The notes below the pieces were generated by a model. It had not been told where the DNA came from. It searched no databases and saw nothing but the letters and a program-made list of their open reading frames with translations. Below, piece after piece: positions 8,707-16,825 of a stretch of 52,515 nt of DNA. This DNA is from Rubripirellula sp. (GTDB taxonomy: Bacteria; Planctomycetota; Planctomycetia; Pirellulales; Pirellulaceae). The translations under genes were made by a program, and so were the position numbers. The first letter of the stretch is position 1; the number at the start of each line of letters is the position of its first letter. The DNA is taken from assembly GCA_012270065.1 (NCBI GenBank), contig JAAXJB010000003.1, positions 10,398 to 62,912 of the forward strand, given 5' to 3'.

Positions 8707-11700
8707 ATGGAACCTGATGCCGCCAACGCCGACGATTTTGCCCTGGACTGGCTTGATTTGACCCGGTTCAACGATCCTGAACGGGCGCGACGGAATTTAC
8801 GTGCGATCTGGAATTCAGGGGCGTCTGCTGAGCTGTTCAAGAGTCTTCAGCAGGGCATCGCCAACCACCTTGACCAACTCGATGACGTGGATGAAACGAT
8901 CAGCCACCTCAGCCGCTTCGTCCAATCAAGTGCGGATCCAAAGTCGCTACTGGCACTCTTTCAGCGGGATTCCGAAGCTTTACCAGCACTTCTGCAGGTT
9001 TTCGCGACCAGTCCGACACTCGCAAATCGACTGATTTCCGACCCGGAATCCTTCGATCTGCTTCGAGCCAGCGATGGACAGGCCACATCCAGAGAAATGC
9101 TGACCGAACAATTGCTGCGAGAACTTGAGAGCTTGGAGCAGCCAACCCGGGCAGCAATTGCAATTCGCCGTTTTTCCTCGCGTGAGATGATCCGAATCGC
9201 CTACGGCGAGTTTGTCCGCGGTACAACCCCTGAACGAGTGGGTCGCCAGATCGCTGACCTGACCGATGCCGTGATCGAAGCCGGTCTGCACTTCACGCTT
9301 GGACGCCTGGCAGACCGCCGCGGAATGCCGCAACGTCCCGACGGAACAACTCCAGAACTGACCGTGATTGGTCTGGGGCACCTTGGCGGCGAGGAAATGG
9401 GGTACGGATCTTCGATCAAACTTGTCTTCCTCTACGATTCCATCGATCACCGTAATGTCTGGCATCGTGACTTTTACAACACGGTTGTGACTGATCTTCT
9501 GACACTTCTTCGAGGAGATGAATCGCGTAATGACGGTATGAACATCGATCTTCGTGAGGGTCCCCGTTTTGAGGTTGGGGTTCATATCTGCAGTTTCCGC
9601 GAAGCTTTACGGATTTACGAAACAGCCGGACGTACGTGGCAACGTCTTAGTTTCGTTAAAGCCCGCGTTGTCGCCGGATCCCAGAAACTGGGAAAAACCT
9701 TCCTCAACCGTCTTGAGCCTTGGATTTATCGACGATTCATGAGCCGGGTAGAAATCGCTGAAATCCGGACGCTACGAAACAAACTTGAAAAATCACTGAC
9801 GCAAGACTCACAGATCAGAGAGGACATCAGTCGCAGCCCAGGTGGTCGTGATGATCTCGAATTGACAGTCGAGTTCCTTCAACTTCTCCACGGAGGGAAT
9901 CTTGGAAGCGTACGTTGCCGAAACACTTATGACGCGATCTATGCTCTTGAGCAGGCGGGCTGCCTGACCCATCAGGAATCCACCCTGCTGTCGGAAAACT
10001 ACGCCCGCCTTTGTCGATTGCAACACCATCTGTCGGTCATGTTCGACCAATCCGGGAGCATTCTTCCCACAGAACGACAAGCACGAAAACGCCTTGCCTG
10101 GCAACTCGGCATCCGCGCCACCGATGGTTCTGGTGGCGACATGGAGCGATTTGAAAACCTTCTCCGCGACACCTTCGACAAAAATCGCCGAATGATCAAT
10201 CACCTGATGCTTGATGCTCCCGGCGATGGTGACATGGTTGCCTGTGAGACAGAATTGCTGCTTGACCCCAACCCTGACCCCACATTGGTGGAAAGCACTT
10301 TATCAAGGCACGGCCTAAAAGACCCTCAGTATGCAATGGAAAATCTGGCTGCCCTGAGCACCGAGTCAGTGCCTTTCCTGTCTCCTCATCGCTGCCGTCA
10401 TTTCCTCACATCGATCGCACCAGCTTTACTTGGCGAGGTATCGCGAACGCCTGATCCGGATGCAACGCTGTCGTCACTTGTAAAAGTCACCGATTCGCTT
10501 GGAGCAAAAGCGACTCTCTGGGAATTGCTGGGCAGCAGTCATCCAACCATGGAACTGATGGTTCGGCTCTGTGCGACCACCCCGTACCTCAGTAGCATCC
10601 TGACGGACAACCCCGGCATGATTGATGAATTGATCGACTCGCTGCTGATGAATCGCATGCCATCAGCTCAGCGTCTGGACGCTCACTCGATCGCAGTCTG
10701 CCGCGGTGCAAGTGATATTGAGCGCATCCTGTGGACATTCAAGAACAGTGCGCATCTGAACATTGGCGTCCGCGACATGCTTGGAAAGGACACACTTGAG
10801 GCCACACATCAGGCAATCGGTGATACGGCTGAAGCATGTGTTCGTCGCATGATTGAACACGAACAGGAAATCCTCGCCACTCAATACGGTGATCCATGTG
10901 ATGAGGAAGGGAATCCCGCCGAATTGGTGACACTTGGACTGGGCAAACTCGGTGGCCGAGAGCCCAATTATCACAGTGACCTTGATGCGATTTTTCTTTA
11001 TTCCTCGGATGGTGAAACACAACGTCGCATGGGTGGACATCGGTCCATTTTGACGAATCAACAGTTTTTCAATCAGCTCACACACCGCGTGATCACCCGG
11101 ATCAATCAGCCCGGTCCTGACGGTCGACTTTATGAACTCGACTCACGATTACGTGACACAGGTGAAGAAGGCGTCTGGGCCATGACGCTTGCAGATTTCA
11201 GTCGACGATTCTTCGACAACACTGCACCGCTTTGGCAACGTCTTGCTCTTTGCAAAGCGCGGTCCATTTCAGGCTCACGCGAACTTCGAAATCTGGCAGA
11301 TGAAACAGTCGCGAAGATCATTTGCAGCACGGACTGGAAGCCGGAAATGGCAAAAGAAATCCGTGAAATGCGCGAACGCATGCAACAGACGGCAACTGAA
11401 AACAACCTGAAACGTGGCAGGGGGGGCACCGTCGACATCGAATTCGTTGCCCAAATGCTCACATTGCAGCACGCAAAACAAACTCCACAGATTCTTCAAA
11501 AGGGAACAACAGCTTCCCTGATTGCACTCACAGATGCCGGACACCTCACAGAGACGGAATCAATCACACTGATCAATGGATACCGAACACTACGCAGAAT
11601 CGAAGCGAACCTGCGTCTGATGAATACAAACGCTCGACACGAACTTCCGGAAGACCCGGATCTCATGAAAAACCTGGCATTTCTCATGCATGAATCCGAT

Positions 11701-11793
11701 CCCGAGATGATTGTGGCGCAATGCACCCAGACACGGCAGAACAATCGATCGGTCTTTGATCAGATTTTCGAGCGTGCCACCAACCAGACATGA
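8707..11793 (+). CDS. glnE: Glutamine synthetase adenylyltransferase GlnE with degenerate adenylyl-removing domain
   Basis: The 1028-residue protein has the two-nucleotidyltransferase layout of GlnE. Family members add AMP to glutamine synthetase with the C-terminal domain and remove it with the N-terminal domain, under PII control. The C-terminal domain looks intact: GLGKLGGREPNYHSDLDAIF carries the metal-binding pair D758 and D760, followed by YELDSRLR and the KRGRGGTVDIEF motif. The N-terminal copy, GLGHLGGEEMGYGSSIKLVF, has Ser236 and Lys238 where the two catalytic Asp belong, and its GG-x-DIE motif is also weakened. The predicted enzyme can therefore adenylylate but probably not deadenylylate through the usual phosphorolysis site. 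No glnA, glnB or glnD is in the window. The length is close to normal, so this is not a truncation. The start has no clear Shine-Dalgarno. Confidence 0.92.
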   Translation: MEPDAANADDFALDWLDLTRFNDPERARRNLRAIWNSGASAELFKSLQQGIANHLDQLDDVDETISHLSRFVQSSADPKSLLALFQRDSEALPALLQVFATSPTLANRLISDPESFDLLRASDGQATSREMLTEQLLRELESLEQPTRAAIAIRRFSSREMIRIAYGEFVRGTTPERVGRQIADLTDAVIEAGLHFTLGRLADRRGMPQRPDGTTPELTVIGLGHLGGEEMGYGSSIKLVFLYDSIDHRNVWHRDFYNTVVTDLLTLLRGDESRNDGMNIDLREGPRFEVGVHICSFREALRIYETAGRTWQRLSFVKARVVAGSQKLGKTFLNRLEPWIYRRFMSRVEIAEIRTLRNKLEKSLTQDSQIREDISRSPGGRDDLELTVEFLQLLHGGNLGSVRCRNTYDAIYALEQAGCLTHQESTLLSENYARLCRLQHHLSVMFDQSGSILPTERQARKRLAWQLGIRATDGSGGDMERFENLLRDTFDKNRRMINHLMLDAPGDGDMVACETELLLDPNPDPTLVESTLSRHGLKDPQYAMENLAALSTESVPFLSPHRCRHFLTSIAPALLGEVSRTPDPDATLSSLVKVTDSLGAKATLWELLGSSHPTMELMVRLCATTPYLSSILTDNPGMIDELIDSLLMNRMPSAQRLDAHSIAVCRGASDIERILWTFKNSAHLNIGVRDMLGKDTLEATHQAIGDTAEACVRRMIEHEQEILATQYGDPCDEEGNPAELVTLGLGKLGGREPNYHSDLDAIFLYSSDGETQRRMGGHRSILTNQQFFNQLTHRVITRINQPGPDGRLYELDSRLRDTGEEGVWAMTLADFSRRFFDNTAPLWQRLALCKARSISGSRELRNLADETVAKIICSTDWKPEMAKEIREMRERMQQTATENNLKRGRGGTVDIEFVAQMLTLQHAKQTPQILQKGTTASLIALTDAGHLTETESITLINGYRTLRRIEANLRLMNTNARHELPEDPDLMKNLAFLMHESDPEMIVAQCTQTRQNNRSVFDQIFERATNQT

Positions 11794-11857
11794 AAATCCC
11801 AACTTGTGACCCGAACCCGCGAATTGCCTTGTCATCCTGACATTACGGACCGCATCC

Positions 11858-13327
11858 ATGACGCCACCTTTCGTTACGCCACCTTTCGCCCGCTTCCCGC
11901 TGACCTGCCTGCTGCTGGTGGTAAGTTCCTGTCTGATCTCGTCACTTGAGTGGCGGCGTCATCAATCGTATGCCAAGTCTCCCAACATTGTGTTGATTCT
12001 GGTTGATGACATGGGTTACGGAGATGCCAAGTGCTACAACCCGAAATCCAAAATCCCCACCCCAAACATCGACCGGCTGGCCCGTGATGGAATGCGATTT
12101 ACGGATGCTCATGCAGCTGGCCCTTTGTGTCACATGTCGCGTTATGGATTGATGACAGGACGCTTTCCCTTCAGGACCAATGTAGGACTTTGGCGAACGC
12201 AACCCCTGATCAAATCGAATCAGACCACCATCGCAAGCTTGCTCGCAGACCACAACTACGAAACTGCGATGGTGGGCAAGTGGCATCTCGGCTTTGCCGA
12301 GAACGGTTATGACCAACCATTGCCTGGCGGTCCGGTCGACTGTGGTTTCCATTCATTCTTTGGGATCCGTGCTTCGACAGATATCCCACCGTACTTCTAC
12401 ATCCGTGATGACCAGGCAGTCTCCCCGCCTACGGAGAGAATTGATGCACGCAACACCGAGGGGTGGAGCAAAATCCAAGGTGAATTCTGGCGTGCCGGGG
12501 GCATCGCACCGGGGCTTCAACTCAAAGATGTACTGCCGCGTTTCACCAACGAGGCGATTGACGTGATCGAGAATCACGAAAAAAAATCAAACGACAAACC
12601 GCTGTTCCTCTACCTTGCGTACCCCGCGCCACACACGCCGTGGCTACCATCAAAACAATTCCAGGGCAAAAGCGGTGCGGGAATGTACGGCGATTTCACA
12701 ATGATGGTCGATCACATGATCGGCCGCGTGCTTTCCGCTTTGGAAAAAGCCGAGATGACCGATGACACTCTCGTTATTTTTTCTTCTGATAACGGCCCCG
12801 TCTGGTTTGAAGAAGACGTTCAACGCTTTGATCACGACAGTTCCGGTGGATTGCGAGGCATGAAAGCTGACGCCTGGGAATGTGGACACCGCATGCCATT
12901 TATCGTTCGTTGGCCCGGACACGTAAAAGGCGGAACCACAAATGAGCGTCTCATCTGCTTCACCGACCTCCTTGCTACCTTGGCAGAACTTGTTTCATCA
13001 GAACGCGAGCAGAAAGACTGGGCGGACAGCATCAGCTTCTACAAAACACTCCTTGGGCAAACTGAGTCCGATCGGCCGCCACTGGTGATCAAAAGCGGCA
13101 GTGGAGCCATGACAATCCGGCAGGGTCCCTGGAAACTGATCACTCAGCTCGGCTCAGGTGGTTTTTCGAAACCCAGTCGCATCAAGCCCGATCCAAACGG
13201 GCCAACCGGGCAGCTCTACAACCTGAGGGACGATCTTGGCGAAACCCGCAATCTGTATCAGCAGAGACCGGAAATCGTCGCAAGACTACGCGCAGAACTC
13301 AAACGCATCGAAAATATGGACAACTGA
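11858..13327 (+). CDS. Arylsulfatase-family sulfatase with non-canonical active-site motif
   Basis: The 489-residue protein has a hydrophobic signal or anchor segment at about residues 13-30 and a type I sulfatase domain. Metal-binding VDDMGYGD, GKWHLG, the APHTPW His and the SSDNGP Asp-Asn pair are all present, so the metal site looks complete. The residue normally matured to formylglycine is Cys91 in CHMSR (91-95), where the usual pattern is C-x-P/A-S/T-R; Met replaces the Pro/Ala. Sulfatases remove sulfate esters, in planctomycetes often from algal polysaccharides, in the periplasm. Activity here depends on whether the maturation enzyme accepts this motif. It follows glnE by 64 bp on the same strand and converges with a DUF1080 gene. 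Confidence 0.9.
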   Translation: MTPPFVTPPFARFPLTCLLLVVSSCLISSLEWRRHQSYAKSPNIVLILVDDMGYGDAKCYNPKSKIPTPNIDRLARDGMRFTDAHAAGPLCHMSRYGLMTGRFPFRTNVGLWRTQPLIKSNQTTIASLLADHNYETAMVGKWHLGFAENGYDQPLPGGPVDCGFHSFFGIRASTDIPPYFYIRDDQAVSPPTERIDARNTEGWSKIQGEFWRAGGIAPGLQLKDVLPRFTNEAIDVIENHEKKSNDKPLFLYLAYPAPHTPWLPSKQFQGKSGAGMYGDFTMMVDHMIGRVLSALEKAEMTDDTLVIFSSDNGPVWFEEDVQRFDHDSSGGLRGMKADAWECGHRMPFIVRWPGHVKGGTTNERLICFTDLLATLAELVSSEREQKDWADSISFYKTLLGQTESDRPPLVIKSGSGAMTIRQGPWKLITQLGSGGFSKPSRIKPDPNGPTGQLYNLRDDLGETRNLYQQRPEIVARLRAELKRIENMDN

Positions 13328-13414
13328 TGCCTGCCCAAGGCTGTTACTCGGCAAATGCCCAGCATCGCGTTTACCCAACAGAACAACAGATGGCAAAATG
13401 GGCTCGTCGAAGGT

Positions 13415-14101
13415 TCAGGGAACTTGCTCTCCGTCTGAGAGTTTGCGAATACGGACGTTTCGCCAGGAAACACTGTACGGTCCCGTTCCGGGCTTGATCG
13501 AGTGCACCTGCAAACCAATGAACCCCGAGTCATCTCGATCATCTTTGAAATCTGCAACAGGAACACCATTGACGGTACTGCGAATGCGATTCCCCTGCGC
13601 CACAACACGAAACCGGTTCCATTCACCCGCCTTGTAAACTGCCTGTTTTTCAGAAGCATTCACTGTGGTATCGAGCCAGCGTGTACGTCGGCCCTCGTCC
13701 CAAAAATTTCCAGCACAACCATTTTCACGATTCGTCTTGGAAGTGATTTCGCACTGGTATCCGTACACCTCACCCTTCTCTCTGATGCGACCTGGCTTCG
13801 ACTCCTGCGGAGTTTCCTTTTCGTACTGATGGCTGCGAATCTGGACTCCTGAATTCAACTCTGCATCACAGCGAACTTCGAATTCCAAAATAAAATCCGA
13901 GTAGGGACCACGCGTCAGGAAAGTATTTTTCCCGGGGCCAGTGGTACCGGTAATGACCCCATCTTCGATGACATAGGTCGCACCACCACCAACCTTTTTC
14001 CAGTCAGACAGTTTGCTGCCCTGGGACAGCTCGAGCCAATCACCTGCCACAACCGGCATGGCACAAAAAACAACTAACAACATTCCTGAAACGAATCGCA
14101 T
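13415..14101 (-). CDS. DUF1080 (3-keto-disaccharide hydrolase-like) secreted protein
   Basis: From the preferred start the protein is 228 residues. A signal peptide (MRFVSGMLLVVFCAMPVVAG) is followed by one DUF1080 concanavalin-like domain: DWLELSQGSKLSDWKKVGG, then a central FILEFEVRCDAELNSGVQIR strand block and a terminal YSVSWRNVRIRKL strand. Some family members hydrolyse 3-keto-glucosides; others probably only bind sugar. The frame extends upstream to 14272, but the ATG at 14099-14101 has a GAGG site 6 nt before it and begins a proper signal peptide. A further ATG at 14113 overlaps that site. The gene converges with the sulfatase, and both are probably exported sugar-processing proteins. 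The exact substrate is unknown. Confidence 0.87.
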   Translation of the reverse strand: MRFVSGMLLVVFCAMPVVAGDWLELSQGSKLSDWKKVGGGATYVIEDGVITGTTGPGKNTFLTRGPYSDFILEFEVRCDAELNSGVQIRSHQYEKETPQESKPGRIREKGEVYGYQCEITSKTNRENGCAGNFWDEGRRTRWLDTTVNASEKQAVYKAGEWNRFRVVAQGNRIRSTVNGVPVADFKDDRDDSGFIGLQVHSIKPGTGPYSVSWRNVRIRKLSDGEQVP

Positions 14102-14292
14102 CGCAAACCTCATTGAAGGAGTATCTGATCCAGATATCCTAGTTGATCTCGCAGAAATGATCAGCCAACGAACACCATTAAAAATGACCTGACGTTGCAG
14201 AAACGAAATCAAACATTCCCAAGCAGGCGTCTTCGCCTTCTCATGAACCACGCAAACGTCATTTTCAGACACAGGACAAAGTCACCAAGCGG

Positions 14293-14736
14293 TCAATCAT
14301 CAGCAACACCCCGGAGACTCAGCGGCATCCGATAACGAACCCAGGCTGGCAACACAACACGCGCGAGAGTCGGGTTTCCAATCGATGCTTTGATCCGATT
14401 TGAGTACAAACGGTTGTCCGGCACCACCTGATGAAAATCAGTCCACGGAATGAACAAAGGTGGATGCCCGACACGGAGGAGAAAAAACACAGAGATCCTC
14501 AACCCATCATCAGTACAGGTGAATGACAAAACCGAGTGGTAATTGATCGCACCGATTCGAGCAGTTCTCATGTGAGCCCGTTCGTTCTCTGCTGAGCGCG
14601 ACTTGCCGGAGTGCTGTTTTTCCCTGTATTGGGCGGTGAGTCGCGTCCAACCACTCACACTTGCCAACACCCAGCACAGCAGAAAAGCCGCAGCCGGTAT
14701 CAAAAGCAGGAAATAGAGAGATCCGTCGTTACCCAT
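14293..14736 (-). CDS. Small membrane protein of unknown function
   Basis: I do not recognise this 147-residue protein. It has one strong N-terminal transmembrane segment (about residues 7-28), a short basic linker, and a C-terminal soluble part with alternating hydrophobic strands and an FIPWTDFHQV motif reminiscent of bacterial PH-like domains. It has no close partner gene. A 15-bp tandem repeat lies immediately upstream of the start. The frame fits its boundaries, and the membrane segment plus conserved-looking tail support a real gene. Confidence 0.6.
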   Translation of the reverse strand: MGNDGSLYFLLLIPAAAFLLCWVLASVSGWTRLTAQYREKQHSGKSRSAENERAHMRTARIGAINYHSVLSFTCTDDGLRISVFFLLRVGHPPLFIPWTDFHQVVPDNRLYSNRIKASIGNPTLARVVLPAWVRYRMPLSLRGVADD

Positions 14737-14750
14737 GAGCCATCGTCACT

Positions 14751-14819
14751 GTTGAGCCGGTCGCTGTTGAGCTGGTCACTGTTGAGCTGGTCACTGTTGA
14801 GCTGGTCACTGTTGAGCTA
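14751..14819. repeat. 15-bp tandem repeat, about 4.6 copies
   Basis: The unit GTTGAGCTGGTCACT is exact at 14766-14780, 14781-14795 and 14796-14810. A diverged first copy lies at 14751-14765 (two changes), a partial copy at 14811-14819, and a GTCACT fragment precedes the array. It sits 15 bp upstream of the 147-residue gene start, in its leader or promoter. The unit length is a multiple of three, so copy-number changes would keep frame if it were ever translated. Confidence 0.9.
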
Positions 14820-15004
14820 TGCCGGCCGCGGGCAACTCACGTGACTTGCTGGCACCGCAAATCTTGCAAGCATGCAGCTCACGCGTGCGAGAATTGACAG
14901 GAAAATCCGACAGGCGAAATTTTCAAACCAACCTGCTGACCGACGACTCAAGCGATGAGCGACTCAAATGAACCCGCACAAAGACATTGGGCCGAAACTC
15001 AAAC

Positions 15005-16021
15005 TCACTCAGACTCCAACTTCGTGAAGATCATTTTGCCTGCGTTTGTCTGCAACGTGCTGGTAACCCGAACCTCCAATTCTTCTCCAATTCGATTCCT
15101 CGCTCCCTCAATCACGACCATCGTACCGTCATCAAGATAGCCAACACCTTGCTCCGGACCTTCGCCAGCCTTGATCACCTTCAACTTGAATATTTCATCG
15201 GGAAGGAAAACTGGCCGCAGTGAATTGCTGATTTCATTGAGATTGATGACCGACACGTTATGCAGCTTGGCAACTTTATTGAGATTGAAGTCTCCCGTGA
15301 CAACTTTACCCTCAAGGTGCTTGGCAAGAAGAACCAATTTCAAGTCCACCGTCTGACCTGCCAATTCTGGCAATTCACGATCAAAGATCATGAGATCCAC
15401 ATTTTCGTCAGCCCTCATGCGGTTCAGCACATCCAGCCCCCGACGTCCGCGAATCCGCCGCAATTTATCCCCACTGTCGGCAATCGCCTGCAATTCACTC
15501 AACGCGAAACGCGGCATGATCAACTGGTTGTCAAAGACCCCGGTCGAAACAAGATCTGCGATACGCCCATCAATCACCACACTGGTATCAAGCACAAGTG
15601 GCTTGAAACCCTTTACCTCACGGACAAACTCCACGTAGGGAATCAAAAAGCGAAAGTCGTCCTTGGTTTGCAGCAAGACGCTGGTACAGACGTAACAGAG
15701 GACCAATGCGATCACCAACTGAACGGTGAGCGGAGTGACATTGAAAGTCTGTTGCAACAAGGGGGCCAAAGCGATGGACAGGACGTAGGTCAGCAACACG
15801 CCAACAAGAACTCCGAAATACACCGATGTAATGGTATCGATTCTTTTCCGTGGTGCATAAATATCGCCGATCACCACAACCAGCGCGAGAGACATGACTC
15901 CCGTAAACACCAACCAGGGCGTCGCCTCCGTCGAACTCGCCGTGTTGAGTGAAGCATTGATGATCGCAGATACGCCTCCCGCACAGAGCAGGAATACACA
16001 TCGGAGAATGATGAGATCCAT
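15005..16021 (-). CDS. PIN/TRAM-domain membrane protein (YacL family)
   Basis: The 338-residue protein has the YacL layout. Four hydrophobic segments lie in the first ~115 residues. A PIN nuclease domain begins at KPLVLDTSVVIDGRI, with its first catalytic Asp, and continues through a central acidic region to VVTGDFNLNKVA. A C-terminal TRAM domain contains GVGYLDDGTMVVIEGA. PIN domains are metal-dependent RNases, and TRAM is an RNA-binding beta domain, so a membrane-tethered RNase is the natural reading, though the family's target is not settled. The ATG start is preceded by an AT-rich region. It is the last gene before the respiratory operon, on the same strand but 376 bp downstream of it, so it probably has its own promoter. 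Confidence 0.9.
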   Translation of the reverse strand: MDLIILRCVFLLCAGGVSAIINASLNTASSTEATPWLVFTGVMSLALVVVIGDIYAPRKRIDTITSVYFGVLVGVLLTYVLSIALAPLLQQTFNVTPLTVQLVIALVLCYVCTSVLLQTKDDFRFLIPYVEFVREVKGFKPLVLDTSVVIDGRIADLVSTGVFDNQLIMPRFALSELQAIADSGDKLRRIRGRRGLDVLNRMRADENVDLMIFDRELPELAGQTVDLKLVLLAKHLEGKVVTGDFNLNKVAKLHNVSVINLNEISNSLRPVFLPDEIFKLKVIKAGEGPEQGVGYLDDGTMVVIEGARNRIGEELEVRVTSTLQTNAGKMIFTKLESE

Positions 16022-16397
16022 CGTAAAAACGCCTGATCTATCTGGAATAATTGGAAATCCGGCAAATAATTCATACCGAAAGGCAGATGAACGTTTCGCC
16101 TACGAGCCCACTTTAGGCGAGGGACGAACGAGACTCCATAGGTGTGCTACTGTTTCTTATCGCAGATGCCACAGCGGCTACCCCAAGACCGTCTTTTAAC
16201 GCCGTGCAGCAGGTTGATTTGGTGTGTACCGCTCGTTTTGGTGGTACAGATCACATTCAACCAGCGAACTCGCAGGAATTTCTGCCGATGAAAAGCACAT
16301 TCAAGCTTCCCAGTCTGCCAGCCTTGCCTTACGGCCCATGAGGCAGATCGACCCTGCATCCCCTCTGAAACTCAGCACCCAGAGCCCGCGATACCGA
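16022..16397. other. Intergenic region with two inverted-repeat structures
   Basis: This 376-bp gap follows the respiratory operon and precedes the PIN/TRAM gene on the minus strand. It holds a 7-bp dyad, TCGCCTA (16096-16102) and TAGGCGA (16114-16120), with an 11-bp spacer. It also holds a nested pair: outer GGTTGA (16212-16217) with TCAACC (16257-16262), and inner TGTACC (16225-16230) with GGTACA (16243-16248). Neither has a T-tract, so they are not classic terminators. No convincing gene is present, and open frames lack ribosome-binding sites. Confidence 0.45.
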
Positions 16398-16802
16398 TCA
16401 TGGTGCGCCGTCGACCTTGACTTCCATGGGCTCGGCTACTGCGGGAGCCAATTCTTCTACTACTGGCTCGAATGAACCGGAAGTCATCATGGAATCGCCC
16501 AACGTGAAGATCACGAAAAGCCCCACAAACACGAAGGAACCGATGAAGATAATCGCATTGAACGGCTTATCAGCAATCATGTGCATGAAGAACGCCATGA
16601 CGAGCACTGCCTTGATGGTGGCAATGAACATCACGGTCGCGACCTCGAAAGCTCCAAAGTCAAAACTTGCCTGAGCCACTGTGATGACGGTCAGAAATGT
16701 CAGCGCAAAGAACACTGCAAGCAGTGTCTGCACCGACATCGGGTGGGCAAAATCGTGGCCTTCTGAACCGTGATCGTCTTCGGAGTGTGCGTGAGCGGAC
16801 AT
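16398..16802 (-). CDS. ctaF: Cytochrome c oxidase subunit IV
   Basis: The 134-residue protein (from the ATG at 16802) has a His/Asp-rich N-terminus, three hydrophobic segments, and the KAVLVMAFFMHM motif of prokaryotic subunit IV. In B. subtilis-type caa3 oxidases this small subunit helps assemble the CuB centre of subunit I. It is the last gene of the act-cta operon, 23 bp after ctaE. The frame is open upstream to 16865, but that would overlap ctaE by 40 bp, and the residues there look non-coding. A Pro/Glu-rich tail of about 25 residues follows the last helix. Confidence 0.88.
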   Translation of the reverse strand: MSAHAHSEDDHGSEGHDFAHPMSVQTLLAVFFALTFLTVITVAQASFDFGAFEVATVMFIATIKAVLVMAFFMHMIADKPFNAIIFIGSFVFVGLFVIFTLGDSMMTSGSFEPVVEELAPAVAEPMEVKVDGAP

Positions 16803-16825
16803 GTTTAATACCAATTCAGGTGGGT

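Noticed and set aside
14751-14819. Tandem array considered as a CRISPR remnant
   Set aside because: The units are directly adjacent with no spacers and only 15 bp long; it is an ordinary tandem repeat.
16022-16397. Riboswitch or tRNA in the gap after ctaF
   Set aside because: No match by eye to tRNA arms or known riboswitch cores; only generic inverted repeats are visible.
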